DNA of 64,000 nucleotides from Orientallactaga sibirica (taxonomy: Eukaryota; Chordata; Mammalia; Rodentia; Dipodidae), in NCBI GenBank assembly GCA_036365145.1, contig JAEOAD010000004.1, positions 49,816,001 to 49,880,000 of the forward strand, read 5' to 3'. The notes beneath the pieces are model-generated. The model saw nothing but the letters and a program-made list of their open reading frames with translations, was not told the origin of the DNA and did no database searches. The translations under genes and the position numbers were made by a program. This document shows positions 36,324 through 46,999 of this stretch, piece after piece; positions within the stretch are counted from its first letter, which is position 1, and every line of letters starts with the position of its first letter.

Positions 36324-37838
36324 GTAAAAAAGACCTTGGAGTCAAGTCTGCAGGATGGTATTAATTCTGCTTTATTTGTCAAGCTGAATGAGTAGAAGAA
36401 AGAAATTTTGAATGTCATAATAATTTCAAGCATTCTATCAAAGTTTGCATGGTACAAAGATGTTACGTCTTCTGAGTAAATTAACATGCCACTTCCTTTC
36501 ATTTTCCAGATAGAGAGTTTTATGAGCAGTGAAGATTGTCCTGACAACCTAGAAAACAGTAACTAGAAGCAAGGATGATGTGGTTGGTGACAGCTGCTAT
36601 TGCTTAACATAGCTGTACAACAAGAAACCAAAAATCATGCTATAGGCCATTGGTTAATGAACTTCAAAATGTCCAACTCAAGACTGAATAGCCAAGTGTT
36701 TCTGAGAACAAGAAAACATCTATGAAAAATAAAATCTCACTTTATTTTTGGTAAAGATTAAACATTCTTCAAGAATTTATTACTGATATTTAGTCACTGT
36801 GATATTAAATGGAGATTTTTAAATATGAGTTGATGTGAAGGAGGAAAAAGCATGTTTATTATTCAGTGACTTATATTTTATTATGTAGAACAAGCACTTC
36901 AGATCTGAAAGTTTAACTAATAAATATTTCAATTAAGTTTCAAGAATCAAAGGATGCATGTCACAGAATCATTACAGATTTCTAACTAAATATGCATAGT
37001 TTATTCTAATAATATTTAACAGGCATAACTTATTAAGTGCATTAAGCATTACTGTTCTAGAGATATTTTTCAATCATTTGGACACACAGAACTGAGTCCT
37101 GAAACAGCTTGCTAATTAAAAGTGGATAATCTACATCTGACAATCTATTAGCATATATTTAAGAGAATTTTATTAGGATATGAACCCATATATCCACATA
37201 CTTTATGTAAAATATATTTCTATGACCTTCATTTGTGAAAACTATGTCCAAAACCTTACAAGTTTATAAAATACAAGATATAATGATTTTTTTTTTTACT
37301 CAAAAAATGTACTAAAACATTTCAGCAATCCAAATTAACAACCCTGTCAAACTCAGGGAAAGAAAACCTGCTTCCTTAGAAACTATGTCATATTCATATT
37401 CAAAGCTGAGAAAAGTATGAATTTTAGTAAAAATTATAGTATAAAATACTAAGTAACTATTCACAGTTTTGATTATTTTAGCATTGGATAACAGTTACAC
37501 AGACCCATTGTTTGATTCCACACAAACAGTTAATTTGATGAAACCCCAACTGGCATATCAGCATCAAGAACAAGTCATGTCTTCATTAGAAGTCCTATCC
37601 AACACATAAAATTGGAAGAACACTTGTTAAGAAACACACTGGCAAGTGTCAATTGGCTTGCTATCATAATAATGTTCATGTACGTTAAATCGTATATGCT
37701 AGTCACAGTGACTGGTTGAGTCCACTGCTGGTGGGAAGCCAGGTTAAATTATTACAGAAAAAAGACAATCTTTGAGCAATTTTTTCTCCACTCCCAAGAG
37801 ACTCTTAGCATGTAGGAAATTCCCATCAAACTTCTTTT
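36320..37838. other. Unique AT-rich DNA
   Basis: About 1.5 kb without recognised repeats or exons. Confidence 0.5.
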
Positions 37839-37853
37839 AAAAAATCATTCTTG

Positions 37854-38078
37854 GGCTGAAAAAATTTCCCAGTGGTTAAAGCACTGGCTTGTGAAGCCTA
37901 ACAACCCAAATTTGATTCCCCAGAACCCACATAAAACCAGATGCAGTGGCAAATACATCTGGAGTTCATTTGTAGTAGCTAGAGAACCTGGAGCACCATA
38001 TTTTCCCTCTCTGTCTCTCTCTCTCTCTCCTCTCATCTATCTCTCTTTGCTTACAAATACATAAATAAAAATATTTTT
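37854..38078 (+). mobile_element. DIP-like SINE with perfect 14-bp target duplication
   Basis: Diverged inside (ggctgaaaaaatttcccagt in the head), yet the flanking repeats aaaaatcattcttg at 37840-37853 and 38079-38092 are perfect. Tail ATAAATAAAAATATT. Confidence 0.92.
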
Positions 38079-38163
38079 AAAAATCATTCTTGAGTATTTT
38101 AAATCTGGGAAGCCATGCTATATATCTGTATGTACATAAATATCTATATCTATTCTATATCTA

Positions 38164-38166
<3 letters not shown>

Positions 38167-38212
<46 letters not shown>
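38167..38212. repeat. (CA)n microsatellite
   Basis: About 22 CA units followed by TATATATT. Confidence 0.95.
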
Positions 38213-38219
<7 letters not shown>

Positions 38220-38616
38220 TAGAGAACATTTTTAAACTGTCCACTCCAAAGCTTAGCACAAAACCACCTCACCCTAATATTGCTGACAACTTTTGTGAAG
38301 GATCCAGATTCTCTTATCTCTCAGCTAGTGATACTGAGATGGACATAAGATGGAAACAGCAACAGGAGAATATGCCAAACACTGGCAAGGGGAAGCCGAC
38401 TATAACACCCATAAGCCTGCCCCAACAATACACTGGCTCCAGGAGTTATCAATTCCCAAACTGCCACCAGGTAAGGATCTAGCATTCAAAACACATAAGT
38501 TTATGGAAGACACCTGAATCAAACTAATGCATTCAGTCCCTGGACCCCCAAAACTGATAACCATTTATGATGTAAAATGCAATGTATTCAGTCCAAATTT
38601 AAAAGTCTGAATAGTT

Positions 38617-38720
38617 GGGTTGGAGAGATGGCTTAGTGGTTAAGGCATTTGTCTACACTGCCAATGTTCATTCTCTCTCCCACTCTAGCTCTCTGTCTCT
38701 CTTTCAAAAAAAAATGAATA
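38617..38720 (+). mobile_element. DIP-like SINE with large internal deletion, nested in LTR element
   Basis: Head gttggagagatggcttagtgg-like, then a direct jump from about 45 nt into the CT-rich end (gttcattctctctcccactc) and the A-rich tail. The whole central body and B-box are gone. Confidence 0.88.
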
Positions 38721-38999
38721 AAGACTTAGCCAATTCTACAGCCTGCCTTGAGGTCTTACAGTGTGTTCCAGAGATACAGCTTTTATAACTTATCACATAT
38801 GCTGAGGTTGGCTTTTAGTTTTACAACTAGCTGCCTTTGAATTACACATGATCCTGCAAACAACCCCTTACCCTGCTCTGTAAGTAAACTTATTGGGTAA
38901 CCAAAATAATGAATAAAATCGCCATAGTTTCTATCAATCCCAATGATGTTCAAACATCTCCATAGTATAAGGTCTTTTAACTGAGTCATGATATCCAAA

Positions 39000-39080
39000 A
39001 GAAAAAAAGGAAGAAAAGAATGAAGGAAGAGAGGGAGGGAGGGAGGGAGGGAGGGAAGAGGGAGGGAGAAAGAAAAGCAT
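39000..39080. repeat. Purine tract with (GGGA)n
   Basis: About 80 nt of almost only purines, with eight GGGA units at about 39029-39058. It interrupts the internal region of the LTR element. Confidence 0.92.
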
Positions 39081-40379
39081 AATGGCACTGAATAAACATT
39101 CATACTGCAAAAGATGACCCTGGACATAGCAAAGAAATATTCAACAAATACAAGATTTAAATGGGGCAAACATTAAACTCTGTAGCTCCAAGTCTGACAA
39201 GTCTCCAAGTCCAATAATTCTAACCAGGGACAAGTCTCTGGAGTTCTAATTCCACCCCTCCAGGGAACTTCATCTGGAGCCAGCAGCTCTCCTTGCAGTC
39301 ACCCCATAGCACTGGCATCTCCATTGGGTCTGTACTGCAACCCATGGTTCATCCTCATAGCTCCATTGGGTAAGCCAGCAAGACTGCTTCACATTGCCCA
39401 TGGCCATTTCCAAAACACAAAACAGTATTGCAAATTCAATGATTCTCTATTTCCTGCATTTGTTATACTCTATAATACCAGATGGGATACCAATTTTTTA
39501 ACCCAGGGGGAATAAAGTTGACTTGGAAGAACAGAACACTTCTTCCACATTCAGCCCATGTCCGAAGAGTCTGCATTTTTCCTGTTGTCCCAATGCAGAT
39601 CACCTGGCCCAATCTCAAAGGTTGTAATCTTTCATACAACTGCAATTGAACAGGCAGAAGTTTTGGCCCAAAGATTTATTTCTGTACCATATCCCTCTGC
39701 TCACACAAGTCTATTTCTACACAATGTAACCCTGCACAAGTTCCCAGGACAGGCATAACAGCAAGTTTCTCACACAAACTGCTTCTAGCCTAGTCTAGGG
39801 AAAGCTTTCTCACCCTCATAAGCCAAAACTCACAGTCTATAGTTCTTACTGCATTCAGATCTTTCAACTCTGACCAAAATAGTTCCATCAAGCTGTACTT
39901 AAAGCACTGAAAGGCATCTCTTAGGCCAAGATCTCAAATTCTTCCACACTTCTTCCTCAAAATCCGCTCCAGAAGGCCAACAGCCACACAGTCAGGTTTC
40001 TGGCAGCAACAACACCACTCCTCTGGTACCAATTTTACTGTTGCAGTAAGGTTCACATTGCTGGTGGGAAACAAACAACCAAGAGCAGCTTGTGGGAGAA
40101 AAGGGTTAATATTGGCTTACAGACTTGAGGAGAAGGTCCATGATGGCATGAGCAGATGGTGAACATAATCTCCTGACCAACATCAGATGGCCAAAGCAAC
40201 AGAAGAGTGTGCAAAACACTGGCAAGGGGAAGCTGGCTACAACACCTATAAGCCTGCCCCCAACAAGACACTACCTCCAGGAGGTGCCAGTCACCAAATT
40301 TCCACCAGCAGAGGACATAGCTTCAGAACATGTAAATTTATGGCACCTGAATCAAACCACCATAGACAGGATCAACAAC

Positions 40380-41530
40380 AAAACAATGTTACTCTTAGTG
40401 AGCAGAAGGTGAAAACAGACACTCATTTTACTGCAGGATTGAAGAAGGGTGATCAAAACAGTCAAGTGTACTTTCCTGTGGACAAAGTAGAAAACTGGTC
40501 AGAGAAAACCTAAGTGAATGTAAGTGACCTTGGCTTTGACAGGTCTGTGGAGGAAGGACATTTTCTGATAGGAAAAACACTTGCTAAACATCTGTCAGGA
40601 TCACAATAGTGGAGAAGGCAACTGATTTCCAGAAATCAAGCCAGAGACGACCTTGCATAGAGGGGAAGCCCACATCAATAAGAATGCAGGACACTTTCCA
40701 AATAGCAGCATGAGAACTGTTTTCTCTCCCTGCATTACCACTCAAAACAAAAACAAATAGGATGGTTTAAATGGAAGAGACACTTCATCTGTCATCTTGA
40801 CTGAGTACATCAAAAAACTAGACTGGGTTAGGTGGATTGGATTTAGATAGCAAACATCCTTTCATCATTTTATATACAAGTATTTGTTTAAATTTGCTCT
40901 AACTTACAACTATCCCATTAAATATTCAACATCTTGATCAAGATAAAACCAGACAGAACTATACAAATCATGCTTAGCAATTTGCTTAATAACGGATTCA
41001 AGATTAGGTATGGAACTGAAGTGTGCCTTGTGATTTCTCCTAAAAATAAGCAAAGAAGAGTAGGACTACAGTGTAGTGCAAGTCAGTCCAAGGGGAGACT
41101 TAGTTTAGTAAGACTTTCCTAGAAAAGAGCAGAAGTGATGCCACTGGTTTTCTAAACACTATAGCATTTAGGAAGTTAATGACTTTACCATATCATCCTA
41201 TTGGGATAATACACAATGAAATTAAGTAAATCTTTGAAAAACTGAAGGGAAAAGAAAAAAAATACTACAAAATTTCATAGAAATATAGTAATATTATAGT
41301 ATAGTATAATTATGCTTATTCAAAATAATCCTGAGTAAAGACAAGAATGTTAGTGGTACCACAATTCATAATGTAAAATATACTATAAGCCATAGTTTTA
41401 AAAAAATGATTTTGGCATATCCACACACTTGAAGACCAATGAAATAGAGGGAATTTCCAAAAATAATTAACTAAGTAAGGAAAACCTACTCTGAATGAGA
41501 GCATTCTATAAGTTGAGGGTGTTATTTGGA
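40380..41530. other. Unassigned DNA
   Basis: 40400-40830 is somewhat GC-richer, with no family or exon I recognise; the remainder is AT-rich. Confidence 0.4.
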
Positions 41531-41539
41531 ATAAAAGTG

Positions 41540-41730
41540 GGAAAAGAAGAAAACTTAGTAGAACAGACATTGACTCTCTGTGGTTCTTGACCACCATGGG
41601 ATAAACTGTCTGCTGTGCCACTGGTCACTACCATGAGGACTGAAACCTCTGAACATATGAGCAAAAGAAACTTCCTTGAATTGTTTTGTTTAGGTATTTT
41701 TGTCCCACTGACAAAACACTAGTTAGTATA
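41540..41730 (+). repeat. Decayed LTR-like repeat end (tentative)
   Basis: The final part (aggtatttttgtcccactga, acactagttagtata) parallels the end of the repeat at 31895-32255 (ttgtcaggtattttgtcaca, gtaatac). Weak by eye. Confidence 0.3.
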
Positions 41731-42013
41731 CTCAGTCATACAATTGTGAAAAAGATATCATAGAACGAACGAACTCTAACAAATGGTACTGGGAAAACTG
41801 AGCATGTATATATCAAACACTGAAACTAGGCTCCTATCTCTTACCCTGTGGAAAAACAATACAAGATAGGTCAAGTGACTTAACATAACACTGAAAACTT
41901 AAAGACTAACAGAGGAAACTCATAGAAAATACTTTGTGGTATTGGCATATGAATGCTTTACTGGATAGAGGAAAACCACAGACAATGAAACCAAAAATTG
42001 ATCTCTAATTTAA

Positions 42014-42200
42014 AAGCTTCTGGCCAGGTGAGGTAGCACACACCTTTAATCCCAGCACTTGGGAAGCAGAGGTAGGAGGACTGCTGTGAGTTCAAGGCTA
42101 CCCATTGATTGCATAGTGAATTCCAGGTCATCCTGGGCTAGAGTGAGACTCTACCTCTAAAAATAAATTAATTAATTAATTAATTAATTAATTAATTTTT
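42014..42200 (+). mobile_element. B1 SINE nested in L1, ATTA-repeat tail
   Basis: ctggccaggtgaggtagcac, aatcccagcacttgggaagc, gaattccaggtcatcctggg, then (AATT)n at about 42163-42197. The flanking tttaaaagct motif before and after is a likely target duplication. Confidence 0.92.
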
Positions 42201-42238
42201 AAAAATTTTTAAAAGCTGAGTAGGAAAAGAAATATAGC

Positions 42239-42485
42239 AGGGGCTGGAGTGATGGCTTAGCAGTTAGGCACTTGCCTGCAAAGCCTATGGACCCATGTTC
42301 TCCTCACCAGATTCCACATTAGCCAGATGCACAGAGGTGAGGCAAGCATAAGGTTGCACATGCCCACTAGGTGACACAGGCATTTGGATTTGTTGCAATG
42401 GCTGAGGCCCTGGCACACCAATTCTCTCTATATATCTCTGTCTTTTTCTCTCACTCACTTGCTCTCTCTAAAAAAAAAAAAAAAA
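42239..42485 (+). mobile_element. DIP-like SINE, long variant, nested in L1
   Basis: ggctggagtgatggcttagc, ttgcctgcaaagcctatgg, gccagatgcacagaggtgag, then the variant-specific segment 42335-42371 (aggttgcacatgcccacta) and gcaatggctgaggccctggc. CT-rich tract and A-run end. Confidence 0.92.
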
Positions 42486-43399
42486 TAGTGTGAAGACACA
42501 GCACACTGAAGAGGAGACATTGTTTACCAGCTATTCAGCAGAGGATTAATATGCAGAGTGTCACCAAGTCAGAACACTGAGCAACAAAATAAAGCCAGGA
42601 GTTCAATAAGTGAGCAAAAGACCTGAGCAGACACATCTCAAATGAATAAGTACAAATGGCTAAAAAGCATGTGGAAAAATGCTCAAAATCTGTGGCATCT
42701 GTTGATGAAATGAAAATAACAACCATTTTCTGATTCTATCTCAACTCAGAATGGTTATCATAAAATAAAATTCTAAAAATTGCTGATATTGGCAATGGTT
42801 GGAGAAAAAGTAATTATTATATAGTGTTTGTGGAGATATAAATTCCTCTACTCAGTATTGAAAATGGTATAGAAGTGCATATGATCCAGCTGTACCACTA
42901 CTGCAAGTTTATGTAACATACATGCCATTAGCACAGAGGTGCCTGCATGCACATTCATGTTTACTGCAGCTCTATACAGAACATCCAGACATAGAACCAG
43001 CTTAGGTGCCCATCAAAAAATGAATGGATCAAGAAAGCATGACATACATACATAACATGTTAGCACAACAGGAAGGAGAATGGAATCCCATCACTTTCAT
43101 AAAAGTCTATGGCATTGGAGGACATCATGCTATGAAAAATAAGATGCAAAACACAAGCAAGTATCATTAGTCATTTTCATACGTGGAATATTAATTTTTT
43201 AAAGGATGACTTGAACTTTTAGACTGGGAAGGAGTGGAAAAGGAAGAAAGGGGAGAAAGAGCTAAAGGAAGGGAGGCATGATCAGTATGCAATATATACA
43301 TGAATGGACATATCACAGGGAAACATATTGATTCATAATATTACTATACATGACAAAAAATGCTGTCTAGAATCCTGTCTTGAAAAGATCTGTCACTAG

Positions 43400-44450
43400 C
43401 TGCCTGGAATAAAGATAAGCAATTCTAGCATCTTTCATGCTTTTCCTTTCAAACTTTGCATGTCTTACATGTTTACATATATATTCCTTTGAAAACAGGA
43501 CATAGTTCAAGGTATAGAATATAGTCCAACAATCTTTGTCTTCAAACAAGGGCATTTTACCCATTTATAGTTTATGTCATTGTCAAAATATTTGTTTGCA
43601 ACTGTACCATCTTATGTCTTGTATATCTTTTATGCATGTTATAGCTTCTCTCATAAATTTGCTCTTTATATAAATTGAGTGTGGTTTTAACAAAATTGCA
43701 TTGTTATTTTCATTATTATACAGTTGTTTTCTTTTATATTTACTAAGAAAATTATAGCATCCATCCCTAAGTTACCAAAGTGTTATCATCATCTTCAGGC
43801 AATTCAAGGAACAAAGAGCCAATTTAACTTAATTTAACTTCCTCTTGACTCACAGTTTATGTGGATGTACTTTATATCCTTCCATTCAATTTGCTGAATT
43901 TCAGCATTATTTTATGAGGCCAAATTTCATTAAGATTTATTCACACATTTATCAACCTCTTTGCTCTTTCTTGCTTCCTGCTTTTTCCTATTACATAAAC
44001 AACTCTTTTAATGAAGGTTTGCTAGAGATAAACTCAGGAGGATTTCTGTTTGGTCTAAAGCTGATTTTATTTCATGTTTTTTTTTTTTTTTCTCTAAAGA
44101 AACAACATTTTACTAACCATAAGTGTCCATTTTAGCAGTCATAGTCATACAGTGCATTGAATAGATTTCACTGTATCCTGACTTCCATTTGTGGTTTTTT
44201 GATAATAAAGTCTACTGAAGGAAATTTGCCCTTTCTCTCTGTTAGTGTGGACTTCTTTTAATGTGTGAATGTGAATGTAGTGTGTGTGCATGTATGTAAA
44301 CAATGTTGCCTTTACATAAATTTTCAAGTTTTAGTTTTGATTTCAATAAAAATTAGAAAGGGTTCTTTATTTTATAGCCTTTGTCTTAGAGCTTGTACCT
44401 GATAATTTCAGTGTTTTTAGTTCATGTGGTTCTCTTTTCATGTAAAACTT
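43400..44450 (-). mobile_element. Old L1 (L1M-like) fragment, antisense
   Basis: Landmarks typical of antisense mid-L1: gggcattttacccatttata, aatgaaggtttgctagagat, ctgattttatttcatg, gtctactgaaggaaatttgc. Heavily diverged and interrupted by a T-run near 44080. It lies end to end with the sense L1 on its left but is older by divergence. Confidence 0.5.
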
Positions 44451-45150
44451 CATGTGTAAAAACGTCACACTTAACAGAAAAGGTACAAGACACTCATACA
44501 CAGAACATCCATGCAATATTACTTGATTCAAATATTGTGCACATTTCCACCCTTTGCCATTCTATATATGAATCATATATATTACAGAAATATATGTATA
44601 GTAAGTATATAAATTAGAAGAAGTAAGCAAAAATAATGATTTAGGGTGAAAGAAATATCTCCTTATCATTACATACAGGCATACAGGCAGACAGGCAGAC
44701 AGATTGATTCCCCAAACACCAGATTCTGATATGCTTCAATTAACTGCATAGATTGTTCAGCATTTCAAGGCAATGCATTTATCTAAATTATCTTGAATTA
44801 GATTTCTGTCTTTCGTAATTCAGTTTCTGATCTAATTCAATAGCTTAAAATCTATGTTCACAATAAATTTTTGTGTACAACTATAACACATACCTACTCT
44901 GAATATTTCCAGGTCAGCATACTAAACCAAATGAGGAAGACAGAGGAGGAATATAAAATGTTAAATAGTGGATGTCAAGATTGATATTCATTCTCTGACT
45001 CTTTTCTCTCTCTTCTTCCTGGAATGTGAGTTCCAGGTGAACAAATGCTTTATTTTCCTCATTTCTATGTTCCTAGACCTGGTAACTGTACCTCATAAAA
45101 AACAGAAACAAAGCAACAGAAACAAATAATTATAGGTGAGTATATAACTA
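44451..45150. other. AT-rich DNA without recognised elements
   Basis: Contains a short (caggcaga)-type run at 44676-44702. No exon signal. Confidence 0.45.
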
Positions 45151-45165
45151 TAATTATAGCTAAAC

Positions 45166-45317
45166 TTTTTGTTATTGTTTTTGTTTTTCAAGGTAGGGTC
45201 TCAACTCTAGCTCAGGCTGACCTGGAATTCACTCAGGGTGGCCTTGAACTCACTGTGATCCTCCCACCTCTGCCTCCTGAGTGCTGGGATTAAAGGCATG
45301 CACCACCACACCCAGCT
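45166..45317 (-). mobile_element. B1 SINE, antisense, with target duplication
   Basis: gtttttcaaggtagggtctc, acctggaattcactcagggt (about 14 nt deleted after 'ttcact'), gcctcctgagtgctgggatt, caccaccacacccagc. Repeats tagctaaac at 45157-45165 and 45318-45326. Confidence 0.94.
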
Positions 45318-45459
45318 TAGCTAAACATTTTTAATTTTTTAACATGTGCAATAAAAGGACTTTGTGAGGGAGATACTGGCTCACCATTAATATATTAATG
45401 AAATAACATATCTCATTTGAAAAATCTACTATAAACAATATTTACCTTGCTAAAAGGTT

Positions 45460-45605
45460 AGCTCAACATAGTGGCACATATATGTAATCTCATCACCAAG
45501 GAGGCTGAGACAGGGTGATTTTCACTCCAAAGATAACTCGGCATACATAGCAAGTTCTAGAACTGCTTAAATTATTCTGCAAAACAGCATCAAAAGAAGA
45601 AGAAA
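45460..45605 (+). mobile_element. Diverged B1/B4-like SINE
   Basis: catagtggcacatatatgta, accaaggaggctgagacagg, then an AAG-rich end. Only the B1-like backbone is visible. Confidence 0.6.
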
Positions 45606-46234
45606 TAGGAGGGAGTAAGGAAGTAAGAGACAGAGAAGGAGGATGGAAGGAAACACTTTGCTTTGGATCTTGATTCAGAAAATGTTTTATTTATTATCTA
45701 CTACTTTTGTAGCATATACAAAGACATTTAAAAAATATACAGTATGCATGTAGTATTCAACTATTTTTCTCTTAGTTCTTAATTTATTTACTTCTATATT
45801 TTTTGATAATACGATTTATTGAAAACATTTGAATAAAATATTTAATTTAGGAGTATTTTAATATTTTTAAACTGTGGAATAATTATTTGAAAATAGGAAT
45901 ATAAGTGTTATACTATCAACATTGCCAATATATACTTTCCTTTCTTCAAAACCATCCACTTAAAGTTTTTACAAATTAGTTTGCTAAATTCACCCTTCAG
46001 TGTTAATGAGTTGGGTTCTTGGGGCACTAATGTGATCTCAGACCTAAGAGAATTAAAATGCTAACTATTTTCTAAATCATAGATAATTTGGATTACCAAA
46101 CATTTCAAATAAGTTTTAAGAGATAGATTGGTGTAGCTATGGTGCCCTTTATATGACTGTGTGTTTATCATATTCTGAATTACCAAACACAGAAAAGATT
46201 TTCATGAATAAAAAGTGATTCTGAGGAACTAAAC
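45606..46234. other. AT-rich DNA
   Basis: Very AT-rich; no element or gene signal recognised. Confidence 0.5.
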
Positions 46235-46312
46235 CTACTTTTATTTATTTTTTATTTATTTATTTATTTATTTACTTTTTTCTCAATATTTTATTTTTAT
46301 TTATTTATTTAC
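46235..46312. repeat. (TTTA)n-rich stretch
   Basis: Two TTTA-rich runs separated by tttttctcaatatt. The right one is the tail of the following antisense SINE; the left one may be the tail of a lost copy. Confidence 0.85.
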
Positions 46313-46457
46313 TTGATGGAGAGGAAGAAGGGAGAATGGATGCACAAACGAACTCCAGGCACATGTGCATCTGGCTTACATGGGTCCTGGAGAACTGAGC
46401 CTGGATCCTTTGGCTTTGCAGGCAAGTGCCCTTACCGCTAAGCCATCTCTCCAGCCT
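46276..46457 (-). mobile_element. DIP-like SINE, antisense
   Basis: Tail, reduced GA tract (gagaggaagaagggaga), body lacking the 'ccagggcctctagccactg' segment, ccgctaagccatctctccag. The head abuts the tail of an antisense B1. Confidence 0.88.
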
Positions 46458-46621
46458 TTTTTTTTTTTGGGGGGGGGGGGGTTTCAAGGTAGGGTCTCAC
46501 TCTAGCCCAGGCTGAAACTGGATTTCACTATGTAGTCTCAGAGTGGCCCTGAATTCAGACAATCCTCCTACCTCTGCCTCCCAGGTGTTCTGATTAAAGG
46601 TGTGTGCCATCATGTCCAGCT
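46458..46621 (-). mobile_element. B1 SINE, antisense, with T/G homopolymer end
   Basis: Begins with a T-run then a G-run (about 13 G at 46469-46481), followed by tttcaaggtagggtctcact, ctctgcctcccaggtgttct and catcatgtccagctt. Tandem with the upstream DIP in the same orientation. Confidence 0.9.
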
Positions 46622-46845
46622 TAAACCCGTAATTTTAAAGGAAATGATTTTTCTATCTTCCCTATATTAATATGTTATCTATGTCATCTGTCTTAGAGAG
46701 GCTCAATTCTCACTCTTTGGGGAAGGTACAGTTTTTAACTGTATTAATTTAGCTTAGAACTAGCATATTCAATTTTAAAAAAAAGTAACTGGAGAGAAAA
46801 CAAAGAAAATGTAAGGAAAGGAAAAAATTAGCAATAGTGATTAAT

Positions 46846-46998
46846 GCAACATGGTGGTGCATGCGTTTAATCCCAGAACTCGGAAGGCAGAGGTTGGTGA
46901 ATTGCCAAGAGTTTGAGGTCACCCTGAGACTATAAAGTGAATTCCAGGTCAGCCTGAGCTACAGCGAGACCCTACCTTGAAACCCCCCCCCAAAAAAA
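46846..46998 (+). mobile_element. B1 SINE with poly(C)/poly(A) end
   Basis: acatggtggtgcatgcgttt, aattccaggtcagcctgagc, accctaccttgaaac, then about 9 C and 7 A. The C-run mirrors the G-run of the antisense B1 about 500 bp away. Confidence 0.9.
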
Positions 46999-46999
46999 T

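Larger units (their letters stand above)
38285..40372 (+). mobile_element. Near-complete non-autonomous LTR retroelement, MaLR-like
   Basis: Left LTR (about 38285-38530) and right LTR (about 40025-40372) share the order ccaaacactggcaaggggaa / ataagcctgcccc / acctgaatcaaac. Between them, the internal sequence (gggcaaacattaaactctgt; tgcccatggccatttccaaa; ctctggtaccaattttactg just before the right LTR) resembles rodent MaLR internal regions from memory. No gag/pol reading frame is present, as expected for this non-autonomous class. A truncated DIP SINE and a GGGA repeat lie inside. Boundaries are approximate. Confidence 0.62.
41735..43370 (+). mobile_element. L1 3' half fragment, sense, split by two SINEs
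   Basis: Ordered L1 landmarks: gtactgggaaaactgagcat, gaaaatactttgtggtattg (41.8-42.0 kb), then after two insertions gagcaaaagacctgagcaga, gtggaaaaatgctcaaaatc, ctcaactcagaatggttatc, gtgcccatcaaaaaatgaat, a G-rich UTR tract near 43225-43285 and an AT-rich end. The ORF2 frame is broken throughout, so it is a dead copy. Nested: B1 at 42.01 kb and DIP at 42.24 kb. Confidence 0.87.

Noticed and set aside
36233..36547. 104-codon minus-strand ORF with Cys-Val run
   Set aside because: Open only because of the CA microsatellite.
38783..39169. 128-codon minus-strand ORF
   Set aside because: Spans the purine/pyrimidine tract and LTR-element interior; no retroviral motif such as a protease or reverse-transcriptase core is seen.
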